A DNA stretch of 60,306 nt, from contig JAFSRZ010000032.1 in assembly GCA_017445875.1 (NCBI GenBank), positions 1 to 60,306 of the forward strand, in the 5' to 3' direction. The number at the start of each line of letters is the position of its first letter. Position 1 is the first letter of the stretch. Position numbers and translations under genes: made by a program. Below the pieces are notes generated by a model. The model searched no databases and was not told the DNA's origin. It was given only the letters and a program-made list of their open reading frames with translations. Positions 41,778 through 51,165 of the stretch are shown here, in pieces. This DNA is from Oscillospiraceae bacterium. Its GTDB lineage: Bacteria; Bacillota; Clostridia; Oscillospirales; Oscillospiraceae.

Positions 41778-44204
41778 TTACTCCATGGACTTGGCCTTCT
41801 TGGACACTTTCCGCTGTTTGAAGTAGCCGGAAATAATCTTTGCCAGTCCTTGGAAGAACGCGATTGCGTGTCCGTTGACAATGGTCAGAATACCCTCGCA
41901 CATCTCCTGAGAGACCATGCCGCCAGTCATTTTCCCGATTCCGCGGAAGGGCATATTATAGACGAAGATAATATTCAAGTCGGGTTTGCCCTTTTTCATG
42001 CTCCGGTTGAGAAGTGCGGTCATAATCTTGTAGGCGATACGCGCCTTGATACTCCGGGCGTAGTACAACTGACAAATGGCGTCATTCATGCCGATGGTGC
42101 CGCTCCAGTGACCGTCGGGAATGGGGCGGCCTAAGAGGGTTTCAAACTCGCGGTCGGACACATCCTCGATTTCGCCGGAGAAGTACGCCGGAATCTGACT
42201 GTGTTCGCACGGTTCGGGGGCGTGGGTGCCGTCTACTGTGATTTCGCCTCTTAGCTTGATATCGGCGACGGACGAGCCAATCAGTACGCCGTACTCCCCG
42301 CCGTCAATTTCAAACTGGTTTGTCTTGACGTTGAAGTAGCGGAACGTCTTATCGTCAAAGGGAATGGTCACGGACTTGCTCTCCCCGGCTTTGAGAAAGA
42401 CTTTCTGGAAGCCTTTCAATTCCTTGGCGGGGCGGTAGACGGACGGCGTTTTAGCGCTGATATAAAGTTGTGCGACTTCCGCGCCGTCACGGTCTCCGGT
42501 ATTTTTGAGGGTGAATGTCGCGCCGTCGGGGGATACGGACAAGTCCGAATACTCGAACGTGGTATAGCTCAACCCGAAGCCGAACGGGAACAGGACAGGC
42601 TTTTTGACAGTTTCAAAGTAGCGGTAGCCGACATAAAGCCCCTCGCGGTATTCGACAGTTCTTTCCTGTGCGGGGAAGTAGGGCGCGGAGGGAACATCGT
42701 GGTATTTCAAAGCGTAGGTTTCGGAGAGTTTGCCGGACGGGTTAATTTCGCCCATGAGGGCGCGGAGAATTGCCGCCGCTCCGGCCTGTCCGTGCAGACA
42801 GCCGTGAATCATGGCCTTACAGCGCGACAGCCACGGCATTTCGACCGCCGAACCCGCCGCCATAATGGCAATAATGTTGCCGTTGACATTGGCAAGGGCG
42901 TTAATTAAATCTGTCTGACTGCGGGGGAGTTTCATATTGGGGCGGTCGAGGCCTTCTGACTCGCTGATTTCGTCCAGCCCGATATAGAGCAGTACGACAT
43001 CGGCCTGTTTCGCCAGTTCGACGGCCTCATTTAACATGTCACGGTCTCCGGCACCCGTGCGGGGGTAGCCTTGGGCGTAGCCGACAATATCCAGTCCCGT
43101 ACCGGCGATAATGTCCATGGCGTTGTCGAGCCGGGTACAGTTGACAACGGACGACCCCGCGCCCTGATAGCGGGCGTTCTTGGCGAACTCGCCGATAACC
43201 GCCGTTTTGACACCGGGTTTCAGGGGCAGAATGTTTTCATCATTTTTTAAGAGTACCAGTGATTCCTCGGCGGCTTTCTGCGCCATACGGTGATGAGCTT
43301 CTTTATCGAAGGGCTTGCCCTTGAGTTTGTCGACGGCCTCACGGGTGGACAGTATCACGTCAAGCAGTTCGTCGAGACGCCGGTCAATGACTTCCTCGGA
43401 GATTTCCCCGGCCTTGACGGCGGCTATCAATTCCTCGTCACTGTCTCCGCCGGTGGTAGGCATTTCGAGATGTCCGCCCGCCCGGACGCCCTCGACATGG
43501 TTATTAGAGCCGCCCCAGTCGGAAATTACTATGCCGTCGAAGCCCCAGTTATCGCGGAGAATTTCCTGTAACAAATGGGGGTTCTCGTTGGCGTAGGTAC
43601 CGTTAATCATGTTGTAGGACGACATAATCGCTTTCGGACGCGCTTCCCGGACGGCGATTTCAAACGCGGTCAGGTAAATTTCGCGGAGTGTACGTTCGTC
43701 TACAATGGAATCGGACGCCATGCGGCGGAGTTCGGTATTGTTGGCGGCAAAGTGTTTCGGGCAGGCGGAAACGCCGTTGGCCTGAATGCCGCGAATGTAC
43801 CCGGCGGCCATTTTGCCGGCAAGATACGGGTCCTCGGAGAAATATTCAAAGTTCCGTCCGCAAAGCGGATTCCGCTTGATATTCATGCCCGGCCCCAACA
43901 GGACACAGACATCTTGTGACGCGGCCTCCTCGCCCAGACAACGCCCGATTTCCTCTCCCAGTTCGGGGTTCCATGAATTGGCGATTGTGGCGGCGGTCGG
44001 GAAACAGGTTGCGGGCAGAGAACCGTTTAGCCCTAACTGGTCTCCGGCACCCTCCTGTTTTCGGATACCGTGGGGGCCGTCAGCCATGGTCATGCCGCCG
44101 ATGTTGAGACGTTTCAGACTTCTGCTCTCCCAGAAGTCTTTCCCGGAGAAGAAGTAACACTTCTCTTCAAGGGTCATCTGCGAAATGAAATCCTGATGTT
44201 TCAA
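41778..44204 (-). CDS. Glycoside hydrolase family 3 beta-glycosidase, cytosolic
   Basis: An 808-residue GH3 enzyme in classical domain order: TIM barrel first with MTMADGPHGIRKQ, CPKHFAANN, and the nucleophile Asp in GFDGIVISDWGGSNNH. An alpha/beta sandwich follows, then a fibronectin-III-like domain with FGFGLSYTTFEYSDL. It should split beta-linked glucosides or xylosides. There is no signal peptide. About 120 extra C-terminal residues are unassigned. I chose the TTG at 44204 behind AAAGGAG; the longer frame has only a GTG upstream of that site. Confidence 0.9.
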   Translation of the reverse strand: MKHQDFISQMTLEEKCYFFSGKDFWESRSLKRLNIGGMTMADGPHGIRKQEGAGDQLGLNGSLPATCFPTAATIANSWNPELGEEIGRCLGEEAASQDVCVLLGPGMNIKRNPLCGRNFEYFSEDPYLAGKMAAGYIRGIQANGVSACPKHFAANNTELRRMASDSIVDERTLREIYLTAFEIAVREARPKAIMSSYNMINGTYANENPHLLQEILRDNWGFDGIVISDWGGSNNHVEGVRAGGHLEMPTTGGDSDEELIAAVKAGEISEEVIDRRLDELLDVILSTREAVDKLKGKPFDKEAHHRMAQKAAEESLVLLKNDENILPLKPGVKTAVIGEFAKNARYQGAGSSVVNCTRLDNAMDIIAGTGLDIVGYAQGYPRTGAGDRDMLNEAVELAKQADVVLLYIGLDEISESEGLDRPNMKLPRSQTDLINALANVNGNIIAIMAAGSAVEMPWLSRCKAMIHGCLHGQAGAAAILRALMGEINPSGKLSETYALKYHDVPSAPYFPAQERTVEYREGLYVGYRYFETVKKPVLFPFGFGLSYTTFEYSDLSVSPDGATFTLKNTGDRDGAEVAQLYISAKTPSVYRPAKELKGFQKVFLKAGESKSVTIPFDDKTFRYFNVKTNQFEIDGGEYGVLIGSSVADIKLRGEITVDGTHAPEPCEHSQIPAYFSGEIEDVSDREFETLLGRPIPDGHWSGTIGMNDAICQLYYARSIKARIAYKIMTALLNRSMKKGKPDLNIIFVYNMPFRGIGKMTGGMVSQEMCEGILTIVNGHAIAFFQGLAKIISGYFKQRKVSKKAKSME

Positions 44205-44314
44205 AGTCTCCGCTCCTTTCTGATACACTTTCCGAATTTACTGCAAACGGAGACGACTGTAAAGCCGCCTCCGTTGTACCGCTCAGGACGTTCTACGGGG
44301 AACGCCCGCGCCGA

Positions 44315-47239
44315 TTACTTGCCGGAAGTCTCCGGCTGTTCGACCTTTTTCTTATAGTTCCGGTAGAGCAGGAACCACACGACCGCCGCGCACGCCACAA
44401 GCGCCGCGTCAATCATGTACATGGTGACTTTCCACGGGGACATACCGGTATTCAGATTGCCCTCGGCGTACTGGCGGCTGTTGGCGACAACGTAGAGAAT
44501 ATTTTTCGCGGCGTTGCGCATAGCCTGTTTTGCGCCGTTGGTGTCGCGGAAACGGACATCGTTGGTCTCGGTGGCGTAGTTGACAAGCATGAGGTCGGAG
44601 CCGTTGCGGATACCTTGGTCAGCGCTCATGTAGCCGTAGACGCCGAAATAGTCAGTCTCGACGAAGCCCTTGAAGCCCCATTCGCCGCGCAGAACGTCCG
44701 TCTGTAACTCCTTACAGCCGCCCGCCCAGCGGTTTCCGACGTAGTTGAACGACGACATAACCGCGAGACAGTCAGAGTCCTTGACGCACTTCTCGAACGG
44801 GCGGAGGTAGATTTCCCGGATAGCCTGTTCGTTACTCCACGTGCAGAGCATGTCACAGCGGTTGCCCTCTTGGTCGTTCATGGCAAAGTGTTTCATGTAG
44901 GCGTAGACGCCATTCTTTTGAGAACCGGCGACGGCGGCGGCGGCGATATAGCCGGACAAAATCGGGTCCTCGGAATAATACTCGAAGTTACGACCGGCGA
45001 ACGCCGTACGGTGAATATTCATGGCGGGGGCGTACCAGCCGGACACGTCCATTTCATTCGCCATTTTGCCGATACTGTCTCCGAACTCTTCCGCGAGTTC
45101 CTTATTGAATGTGGCGGCAATCACGACGCCCACGGGGAAGCCCACGGAGCCGACGCCCGTAAAGTTATTGTTAATAGAGGACGGGCCGTCACAGTCATTG
45201 GTGCGGACTTTGCCGACGGACGCGACAGCGGCGGTCTGGTAGCCGCCCAGAGAAATCACGGCGTTCATGTCGTCAAGGGTCATCTCGTCCATGAGCAAGT
45301 CCCATTTGGGGTCGTCCTTGTCGAGACCGCGCACGTCGGTAAGGGTGAGGCCGTTTTTCGCGCCGGTCGTGACAGGTTCGGCGTCGGGATTTTCGTCCAT
45401 GGCGGTCGCTTCCGCCGTCAGATAGTTACTGATGTTGTAGAAGGTGTCCTTCTTGTCGGCGGACAACTCAAAGTCCATGGGGGCGGCGGTGGCGGCGTCG
45501 TAGTTGGCGAAGCCTCCGGCGCGGGACAGGTACGTGACATTCCCCGCCGCGAAGTCGAACAGATTGGAAGCCGTGGTCTTGTCACTTGCGCGCTTGTTGC
45601 CGTTGTTGTAGACAATCATTTCCGGCACATTCCAAGTCTGCGCGGACAGCGGGGTATGGGAATCGCTGTTGATGGAAATGGTATAGTTTCCGGCCTCCAA
45701 AACATAGCTTCTGGAGCGCTGATAGTCGTAGGACATTAAATCGTCCTTGTTAATGACCATGTGGACAGTCTGTGTCTCGCCGGGCTGGAGGAGGTTTGTT
45801 TTCTCGAACTGCACCAGATTGGCGGAAGCCTTTTCAATGCCGCCGTCGTTGTAGGGCGGGTCACAATAGGCCTGCACGACTTCCTTTCCCGCGACATTGC
45901 CCGTGTTCGTGACAATGACATCAAATTCAACGGTTGTCTCGGTCTCGGTTAGACTGCCCATGGTCTGACTGAATGTCGTGTAGGAGAGGCCGTACCCGAA
46001 GGGATACTGCACATACTCGTCATAGTCAATCATGCCCACGGCGGCGGCGGTCTCGTAGAAGCGGTAGCCGACATAAATGCCCTCGACGTAGTTGACGAAA
46101 GAGGGAATCACGTCCGCGCCGCCGAAACGCGTCGTAGACTTGAACTCGTCCATATTGGTATAGTTGAAGTCGCCGAAGTTATTCCACCACGGCGTTTTCA
46201 TGAAGTCGCGGACATAGGTGTCAACGAGACGCCCGGACGGGTTCGTGACGCCCGCGACAATCTCGCCCAGCGCCGTGAAACCAACATGTCCCTGAGACGG
46301 AGCCCAAAGTACGCTCTTAATCTGTTCGTAGTTCTCGACGAAAGTCAGATTGAAGCTGTTGGAGCAGTTGACCACTACAATGACGTTGTCGAAGTTGGCG
46401 CAGACAAGGTCAAGCAATTCGCGTTCCCGGTTGGTCAGGTCAAGATAGGTGTCGCCCTCGTTCCAGTCGTTGCCGGCGTTGAGGTCGTCGTTATAAGTGG
46501 CGGCGGTGTAGGTGGTGCCGTCCTGATAGGTGCCGTTGACAATGCCGGTCATGTCGTAGGGGATATCGGCACCCTCGCCGCCGGAACGGGCGATAAAGAA
46601 CATGGCGGTATCGGAGAATTTACGGGCGTTGGCAATCATGTCATCGGTGTAGAGGCTGACGGCGGGTTCGGGGAGTGTCCAGTCCTGCGCCCACATGCCC
46701 ACGTCGGGGCGGCCGTCTTTGTACTTGACATAGAAGTTTGTCAACTCGGTATTGGTCTCGATACCGGCGTCTTTGAGGGACTGCAACGGCGTGACTTTCG
46801 TGTAGGCGTCATTGAGGCCGCCGGAACCCGCGCCGCCGTAACAGGCCGCCGTCGACGCCCAGCCAAAGACATTGAGCTTGTCGCCCGACGCCATGGGAAG
46901 GAAGCCGCCCCGGTTCTCGACGAGTACGATACCCTCACGGGCAATCTGTATGGCGAGTTCCTTGGCCTCGGCGGCGGTGGTCTCCTCGATAGTCCCCTTG
47001 CCGGTCACAAGGTCCAGCATGGTACTCATGGGGCCGGAGCAGATGAGGTTGACGCAGAGTGTCACAGCCAGAAGCATAGCCAGTAAGGCCGAACCTCTGA
47101 CGAGTCCCTTTTTCCTGCCCATGCGCCCGGCGGCAATCGCCACCACGACGCCCACGACCAGAATTGCCACAATGGCAATCAGGTACGACTTGATGGAGTT
47201 GATGACGTTAATCACGTCCTCCATGTTGATACTGAGCAT
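44315..47239 (-). CDS. Membrane-anchored, domain-permuted GH3 glycosidase
   Basis: A 974-residue GH3 protein with two N-terminal membrane segments (residues 15-85) and one near the C-terminus (MYMIDAALVACAAVVWFLLY). The usual C-terminal sandwich (IAREGIVLVENRGGFLPM) and the fibronectin-III-like domain (GYGLSYTTFSQTMG) come first, and the TIM barrel (NDCDGPSSINNN, AYMKHFAMND, GFKGFVETDYFGVYGY with the nucleophile Asp) comes last, a circular permutation known in some rumen and gut GH3 enzymes. The ATG at 47239 lies behind GAAGGAGAG. A cre-like operator overlaps its promoter. Confidence 0.9.
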   Translation of the reverse strand: MLSINMEDVINVINSIKSYLIAIVAILVVGVVVAIAAGRMGRKKGLVRGSALLAMLLAVTLCVNLICSGPMSTMLDLVTGKGTIEETTAAEAKELAIQIAREGIVLVENRGGFLPMASGDKLNVFGWASTAACYGGAGSGGLNDAYTKVTPLQSLKDAGIETNTELTNFYVKYKDGRPDVGMWAQDWTLPEPAVSLYTDDMIANARKFSDTAMFFIARSGGEGADIPYDMTGIVNGTYQDGTTYTAATYNDDLNAGNDWNEGDTYLDLTNRERELLDLVCANFDNVIVVVNCSNSFNLTFVENYEQIKSVLWAPSQGHVGFTALGEIVAGVTNPSGRLVDTYVRDFMKTPWWNNFGDFNYTNMDEFKSTTRFGGADVIPSFVNYVEGIYVGYRFYETAAAVGMIDYDEYVQYPFGYGLSYTTFSQTMGSLTETETTVEFDVIVTNTGNVAGKEVVQAYCDPPYNDGGIEKASANLVQFEKTNLLQPGETQTVHMVINKDDLMSYDYQRSRSYVLEAGNYTISINSDSHTPLSAQTWNVPEMIVYNNGNKRASDKTTASNLFDFAAGNVTYLSRAGGFANYDAATAAPMDFELSADKKDTFYNISNYLTAEATAMDENPDAEPVTTGAKNGLTLTDVRGLDKDDPKWDLLMDEMTLDDMNAVISLGGYQTAAVASVGKVRTNDCDGPSSINNNFTGVGSVGFPVGVVIAATFNKELAEEFGDSIGKMANEMDVSGWYAPAMNIHRTAFAGRNFEYYSEDPILSGYIAAAAVAGSQKNGVYAYMKHFAMNDQEGNRCDMLCTWSNEQAIREIYLRPFEKCVKDSDCLAVMSSFNYVGNRWAGGCKELQTDVLRGEWGFKGFVETDYFGVYGYMSADQGIRNGSDLMLVNYATETNDVRFRDTNGAKQAMRNAAKNILYVVANSRQYAEGNLNTGMSPWKVTMYMIDAALVACAAVVWFLLYRNYKKKVEQPETSGK

Positions 47240-47293
47240 GTAAAAATCTCTCCTTCCTTCTTCCGGGGTTAATTTGAGACTTGCGCGGCTAAA

Positions 47294-47331
47294 ATTATAA
47301 TGCTTTGACAAGAAATGTGCAAGCGCTTCCC
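47294..47331 (-). promoter_or_regulatory. GH3 promoter with overlapping cre-like operator
   Basis: On the minus strand TTGCAC (47322-47317), 17 bases and TATAAT (47299-47294). The segment 47318-47331, TGCAAGCGCTTCCC on the plus strand, fits the catabolite-response consensus TGNAANCGNTTNCA except at the last base and covers the -35. CcpA or another LacI-family repressor would block transcription there. Confidence 0.7.
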
Positions 47332-47401
47332 GGTATTTTCATGGAAATGAACAAAAATGAGGCTTGTTTCCGTACAAAAGAGACAAGTTCCCGGTTCCGG
47401 C

Positions 47402-47429
47402 TTGACAGATTCGCCGGTATATGTAAAAT
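47402..47429 (+). promoter_or_regulatory. Possible promoter of the orphan antitoxin-like gene
   Basis: TTGACA (47402-47407), a 16-base spacer and TAAAAT (47424-47429) lie about 75 bases before the ATG at 47505. Confidence 0.5.
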
Positions 47430-47504
47430 TTCCATTGGCAAGCGTCCCGCGCCGACATCCCCGGCGGGGGTATAGGGCGTTAAACTATGTCAAAGGAGAA
47501 CTTT

Positions 47505-47681
47505 ATGTCAACGCAACCGGATTCCACATCGAACGCGGAACAATTCATTTTCAACGAGGAGACGCGGAAGGCCATTGAGGACGCCCGAAACGGAATCGGG
47601 CTGACGGAAGGGTATCATTCGGCGGCGGAACTGTTCGCGGCGCTGGACGCGGAGAAGGACAAACAAACAGGGAACAAGTAG
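47505..47681 (+). CDS. Orphan RelB-type antitoxin-like small protein
   Basis: A 58-residue acidic protein. FNEETRKAIEDARNGIGLTEGYHSAAELFAALDAE matches the C-terminal toxin-binding pattern of clostridial RelB-type antitoxins (NEETxxAMxEAR...YxSAxELFxxLDxE). No ribbon-helix-helix and no toxin gene is adjacent; the next plus-strand gene is rsuA. It may be a solitary neutraliser or the relic of a lost pair. AAAGGAG precedes the ATG at 47505; an in-frame ATG at 47487 overlaps that site. Confidence 0.65.
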   Translation: MSTQPDSTSNAEQFIFNEETRKAIEDARNGIGLTEGYHSAAELFAALDAEKDKQTGNK

Positions 47682-47721
47682 GATAAAACGCCCCGCGCCG
47701 ACATGGGCGCGGGTGTACGGT

Positions 47722-48189
47722 TCAAGTATCACGCGGAGCCTGTACGAGTGCCTCCTGAAAGCCGTTCGCGCCCGGACAGAAGATATCGCCCGCCACGGGG
47801 ATACCGTTGCAAAGGTACAAATTCGCCTGTACGCCCCTGTCACGGTTGGGATGATTCGTGACGGTGTAGGTATAGCGGGAGACGGTTTCGCCGCAATGCG
47901 GGTTGAGGTCGAAGCCCTGCGGGAGTTGCAAGGCGTTGTAACTCAGGTACGGCTCTTGGAGCGTGTCGGGAAGCAGAAACTCGTAGGTTTCGACGGGTTC
48001 CTCCACGACTTCCCAGCCGAGTTCGCGGAGATACGCCACGCGTTGGGCGTTGGTTTCGAGGACGGGCGACGCGTCGTCCTGCGGGAGCGGCGGCACGCGC
48101 ATTATCAGGAACGCGACTGCCGCCATAGCCGCCACTAACAGGAGTATCAGCACTTTTAATCCCGGAAATTTCGCTGTCCATATGAACAT
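47722..48189 (-). CDS. DUF4830-family membrane-anchored protein
   Basis: A 155-residue protein with one N-terminal membrane segment (VLILLLVAAMAAVAFLIM) and an extracellular part matching DUF4830: RVAYLRELGWEVVEEPVE, YNALQLPQGFDLNPHCGETVSRYTYTV and ANLYLCNGIPVAGDI. The family is common in clostridia and has no known function. It begins behind AGGGGGAGTG and is divergent from rsuA. Confidence 0.8.
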   Translation of the reverse strand: MFIWTAKFPGLKVLILLLVAAMAAVAFLIMRVPPLPQDDASPVLETNAQRVAYLRELGWEVVEEPVETYEFLLPDTLQEPYLSYNALQLPQGFDLNPHCGETVSRYTYTVTNHPNRDRGVQANLYLCNGIPVAGDIFCPGANGFQEALVQAPRDT

Positions 48190-48254
48190 GTAACATCACT
48201 CCCCCTGTGCGTTATATTCCGCACGCGGAGGGATTATGACATCACGGAGGCCGC

Positions 48255-48971
48255 ATGGAAACACAGAGACTTGACAAAATTCTCGCGTCGACGGGGAAAC
48301 ACTCGCGCAAGGAAGCGCGGGTTCTGATTCGTGCGGGGCGCGTACTGGTGGACGGCGTACCGGTTCGGGACGCCGCCGCGAAATTCGACGCCGAAGCGGC
48401 ACACATCACGGTCGACGGCGCGGACATCGGATACCGGCGCGTGACATGGGTCATGTTAAACAAACCGGCGGGGTATCTGTCGGCGACGGAGGACAGGCAC
48501 ACGCCGACGGTCTTGGACTTGCTCCCGCCGGAGTTGCGACACCTGTTCCCGGTGGGACGGCTTGACAAGGATACAGTCGGGTTACTGCTACTCACGGATG
48601 ACGGCGCGACGGCACACGCGTTACTGTCGCCGCGGCACCATGTCGGGAAGGTGTACGAGGCGCGGGTGTCGGGACGCCTGACGGCGGAGGACGTGGAAGC
48701 GTTCCGGGCGGGCGTGACACTCGCGGACGGGTTGCGGTGTCTGCCTGCGGAACTGGAAATTTTGTCGGCGGGCGAGGCGGAAAGTGTCTGCCGGGTGACG
48801 GTGCGGGAGGGCAAATTTCATCAGGTACGGCGGATGTTGGCGGAGCGCGGGAAGCCGGTACTGTTTCTGGAACGGGTGAAAATGGGCAATTTGCCATTAG
48901 ACAGGGCACTAAGCCGGGGGAGTTTCCGCTTTCTGACAGCGGACGAAATCAAAAATTTGGGCGTTTTTTGA
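48255..48971 (+). CDS. RsuA/RluB-family pseudouridine synthase
   Basis: A 238-residue RNA-modifying enzyme with an N-terminal S4 RNA-binding domain (RLDKILASTGKHSRKEARVLIRAGRVLVDG) and a catalytic domain with GRLDKDTVGLLLLTDDG, which holds the catalytic Asp, plus GKFHQVRRML. It isomerises uridine in rRNA. Length suits RsuA (16S) better than RluB, but the target is inferred. The ribosome site is ACGGAGG. Confidence 0.92.
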   Translation: METQRLDKILASTGKHSRKEARVLIRAGRVLVDGVPVRDAAAKFDAEAAHITVDGADIGYRRVTWVMLNKPAGYLSATEDRHTPTVLDLLPPELRHLFPVGRLDKDTVGLLLLTDDGATAHALLSPRHHVGKVYEARVSGRLTAEDVEAFRAGVTLADGLRCLPAELEILSAGEAESVCRVTVREGKFHQVRRMLAERGKPVLFLERVKMGNLPLDRALSRGSFRFLTADEIKNLGVF

Positions 48972-49041
48972 CGGGCAACGGGAAAAACCCAAATGTTCCA
49001 CAAAAACGCGGACTTTTTTTGTGAAAAAGAGAAAAAAGATA

Positions 49042-49070
49042 TTGCAATTTCCCGGACATGCCGGTATAAT
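49042..49070 (+). promoter_or_regulatory. Promoter of the CdaR-like regulator
   Basis: TTGCAA (49042-49047), 17 bases and TATAAT (49065-49070). The leader to the ATG at 49166 is about 90 bases. Confidence 0.7.
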
Positions 49071-49165
49071 AGACCTGTTGACAATTTGCACAAAGCGCGG
49101 AAGCCGCATACAGGAAACGGGACAAGGGTTTCCGCGGAGGCGGATTTGTGGTTAGGAGGGTGTCC

Positions 49166-50257
49166 ATGTCCGGAAGGATGTTTCAAAACGTGGTACTCCA
49201 GTTGAAGGAGAACACAAATCGCACCATTGGAGTTATCGACGGGGAAGGCATGGTAGTGGCGTGCAGCGAACTCCCCATGATAGGTCAGCACTGGGCGGAG
49301 TACGTCCCGCAGATTAACGCCGCGTCCGGGACGCTGCTGACCACGGACGGAAAAGTATTCAAGGCCATGGGCGGCTGGGGGAATCAGTTCGACTACGCCG
49401 CCTTTACATTCGGGGACAACGAAGTCAGCCGCGCCGTGTGCGCGATGGCGACAGTCACGCTCAACGCCGCCAAAGCGTACTACGAGGAGAAGCACGACCG
49501 GGGCGCGTTCGTCAAGGACGTGATTTCCGACAATATCATGCTGGGTGATATCTACGTCCGGGCGCGGGAACTGCGCGTGAATACGGATGTTTCGCGGGGC
49601 GTGTTCGTTGTCCGCTCGCTTCGGAAAGTGGAATCCGTGCCGATTGACATTATCCAGAGCATGTACCCGGACAGGCAGAATGATTTCGTGTTAAGTGTCG
49701 GCGAGGGCGACGCCGTGCTGATTCACCAAATGCACGACAACGCCACGATTAAGGACTTGAACAAAATCGCCTTCGGGCTGGAGGAATCGTTGCAAGTCGC
49801 CGGGGAAAACGCGGTTGTCGTGGGCGTCGGGACAATCGCAACACACTTGCGCGACTTGGCGCGGTCGTACAAGGAGGCACAGATTGCAATCGAGGTCGGC
49901 AAGGTGTTCGACACCGAAAAGTACGTCATCAACTACGAAAATCTGGGCATTGGACGCCTGATTTACCAGTTGCCGACGACACTGTGTGAGATGTTCCTGC
50001 AAGAGGTTTTCAAGAAAAATCCCATTGACGCGCTTGAAAAGGAAACACTCTTCACGATACACCGTTTCTTTGAAAACAACCTGAACGTGTCGGAGACGGC
50101 GCGGAAGCTGTTCGTACATCGTAACACGCTGGTCTACCGGCTCGAAAAAATCAAGAAGCTGACAGGGCTTGACCTGCGCGAGTTCGACGACGCCATTACC
50201 TTCAAAGTGGCGCTGATGGTCAAGAAGTACCTGACTTCGCGGGGCATTGATTCCTGA
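49166..50257 (+). CDS. CdaR/PucR-family transcription regulator
   Basis: A 363-residue regulator. The C-terminal HTH_30 domain (LFTIHRFFENNLNVSETARKLFVHRNTLVYRLEKIKKLTG) is the hallmark of CdaR/PucR proteins that activate sugar-diacid or purine pathways. The N-terminal 120 residues form a sensory domain and the middle a GGDEF-like CdaR domain. The controlled genes are not evident nearby. The start at 49166 follows TTAGGAGGG; an upstream in-frame GTG at 49148 would put that site inside the gene. Confidence 0.85.
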   Translation: MSGRMFQNVVLQLKENTNRTIGVIDGEGMVVACSELPMIGQHWAEYVPQINAASGTLLTTDGKVFKAMGGWGNQFDYAAFTFGDNEVSRAVCAMATVTLNAAKAYYEEKHDRGAFVKDVISDNIMLGDIYVRARELRVNTDVSRGVFVVRSLRKVESVPIDIIQSMYPDRQNDFVLSVGEGDAVLIHQMHDNATIKDLNKIAFGLEESLQVAGENAVVVGVGTIATHLRDLARSYKEAQIAIEVGKVFDTEKYVINYENLGIGRLIYQLPTTLCEMFLQEVFKKNPIDALEKETLFTIHRFFENNLNVSETARKLFVHRNTLVYRLEKIKKLTGLDLREFDDAITFKVALMVKKYLTSRGIDS

Positions 50258-50264
50258 AACAGAC

Positions 50265-50297
50265 ACCGGAGAGGCGTTAGAACCTCCCCGGTATTTT
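50265..50297 (+). terminator. Terminator after the CdaR-like regulator
   Basis: ACCGGAGAGG and CCTCCCCGGT pair imperfectly around eight bases and are followed by ATTTTTAT. It lies between convergent genes. Confidence 0.7.
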
Positions 50298-51151
50298 TAT
50301 GTTCGGAACAGTGTCCGAAAGACGCCGTTTTCCATGTCCGTGATATTGTACAGCGTGTCCAAGACCTGAAATGTTTCTTCGAGATTGCGCCGGGCGGAGT
50401 TCCACCCGCCGCCGTCGGTAATCCAGACGAACCGGAAGCCGGGTACTGTTTTTGCTTCCCCGGCAAGCATTTTGTAACTTCTGGCGGTCTCGTTGAGTTT
50501 GGAACCGCCGCTGGCATAGAAATTCGTCTCAATTCCGAACACACAGGACGGCGTTTTGACGACGAAATCAAAGCGTTTCGTGGACGTACCCGCCGCCGAT
50601 ATCGGCGAAAGATTCAAGCCCCAGCGGCTTTCGATTTCCGTCAGATACATTTCCTTGTAATATTCGACGCCGGACTTTTTCAAGTGGCTTTCGACGAAAT
50701 TTTCCATCTGGTGTCCGCCGCGGTTTTTGCGCCCGTTGGAGCCTAACCCGGTTTCCACGCCCGTCACATAGTCGTACAAGTTGCTGACAATGTGATGTTG
50801 CAACAGGTCGAAAAGCCCGGTCTCCCGCATGAAGTACACGTATTCGGCGACGCCGTGCGCGTTCCGGTCGAACCGGTATCGGACAGCGCCGTTTTCATCC
50901 TGACAGTAGATTTCCGATTCCCGCACGGCAAGCAGAATCGGGATGGCCCGTACGCAGTCGGGATATCTGTTCAGAAGCGCGGCAAAGTCCGCCTCTATGG
51001 TTTTGGAACCCACCAGAGAGTTGAGCAGATAGATTTCGGGTTTGAGCCGCGCCGCGTTCTCGTAGACTTTCGGGAAGTCGGTGTAGTAGCCGTAGCCGTT
51101 AATTGAGCGCCGGAATGTCGAGAACCATTCCGAAAATGTGCGTTGTGCCAT
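50297..51151 (-). CDS. DpnII-type restriction endonuclease (GATC)
   Basis: A 284-residue protein matching DpnII-family type II endonucleases: PEIYLLNSLVGSKTIEADF, IPILLAVRESEIY, FMRETGLFDLL, the strongly conserved GVETGLGSNGRKNRGGHQME, and the nuclease core RFDFVV...FGIETNFYASGGSKLNE. DpnII cuts unmethylated GATC. It starts 14 bases after the methylase gene, the usual order, so protection is made first. The complete absence of GATC from the window supports this specificity. Confidence 0.92.
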   Translation of the reverse strand: MAQRTFSEWFSTFRRSINGYGYYTDFPKVYENAARLKPEIYLLNSLVGSKTIEADFAALLNRYPDCVRAIPILLAVRESEIYCQDENGAVRYRFDRNAHGVAEYVYFMRETGLFDLLQHHIVSNLYDYVTGVETGLGSNGRKNRGGHQMENFVESHLKKSGVEYYKEMYLTEIESRWGLNLSPISAAGTSTKRFDFVVKTPSCVFGIETNFYASGGSKLNETARSYKMLAGEAKTVPGFRFVWITDGGGWNSARRNLEETFQVLDTLYNITDMENGVFRTLFRT

Positions 51152-51165
51152 GGTGACACCTCCCG

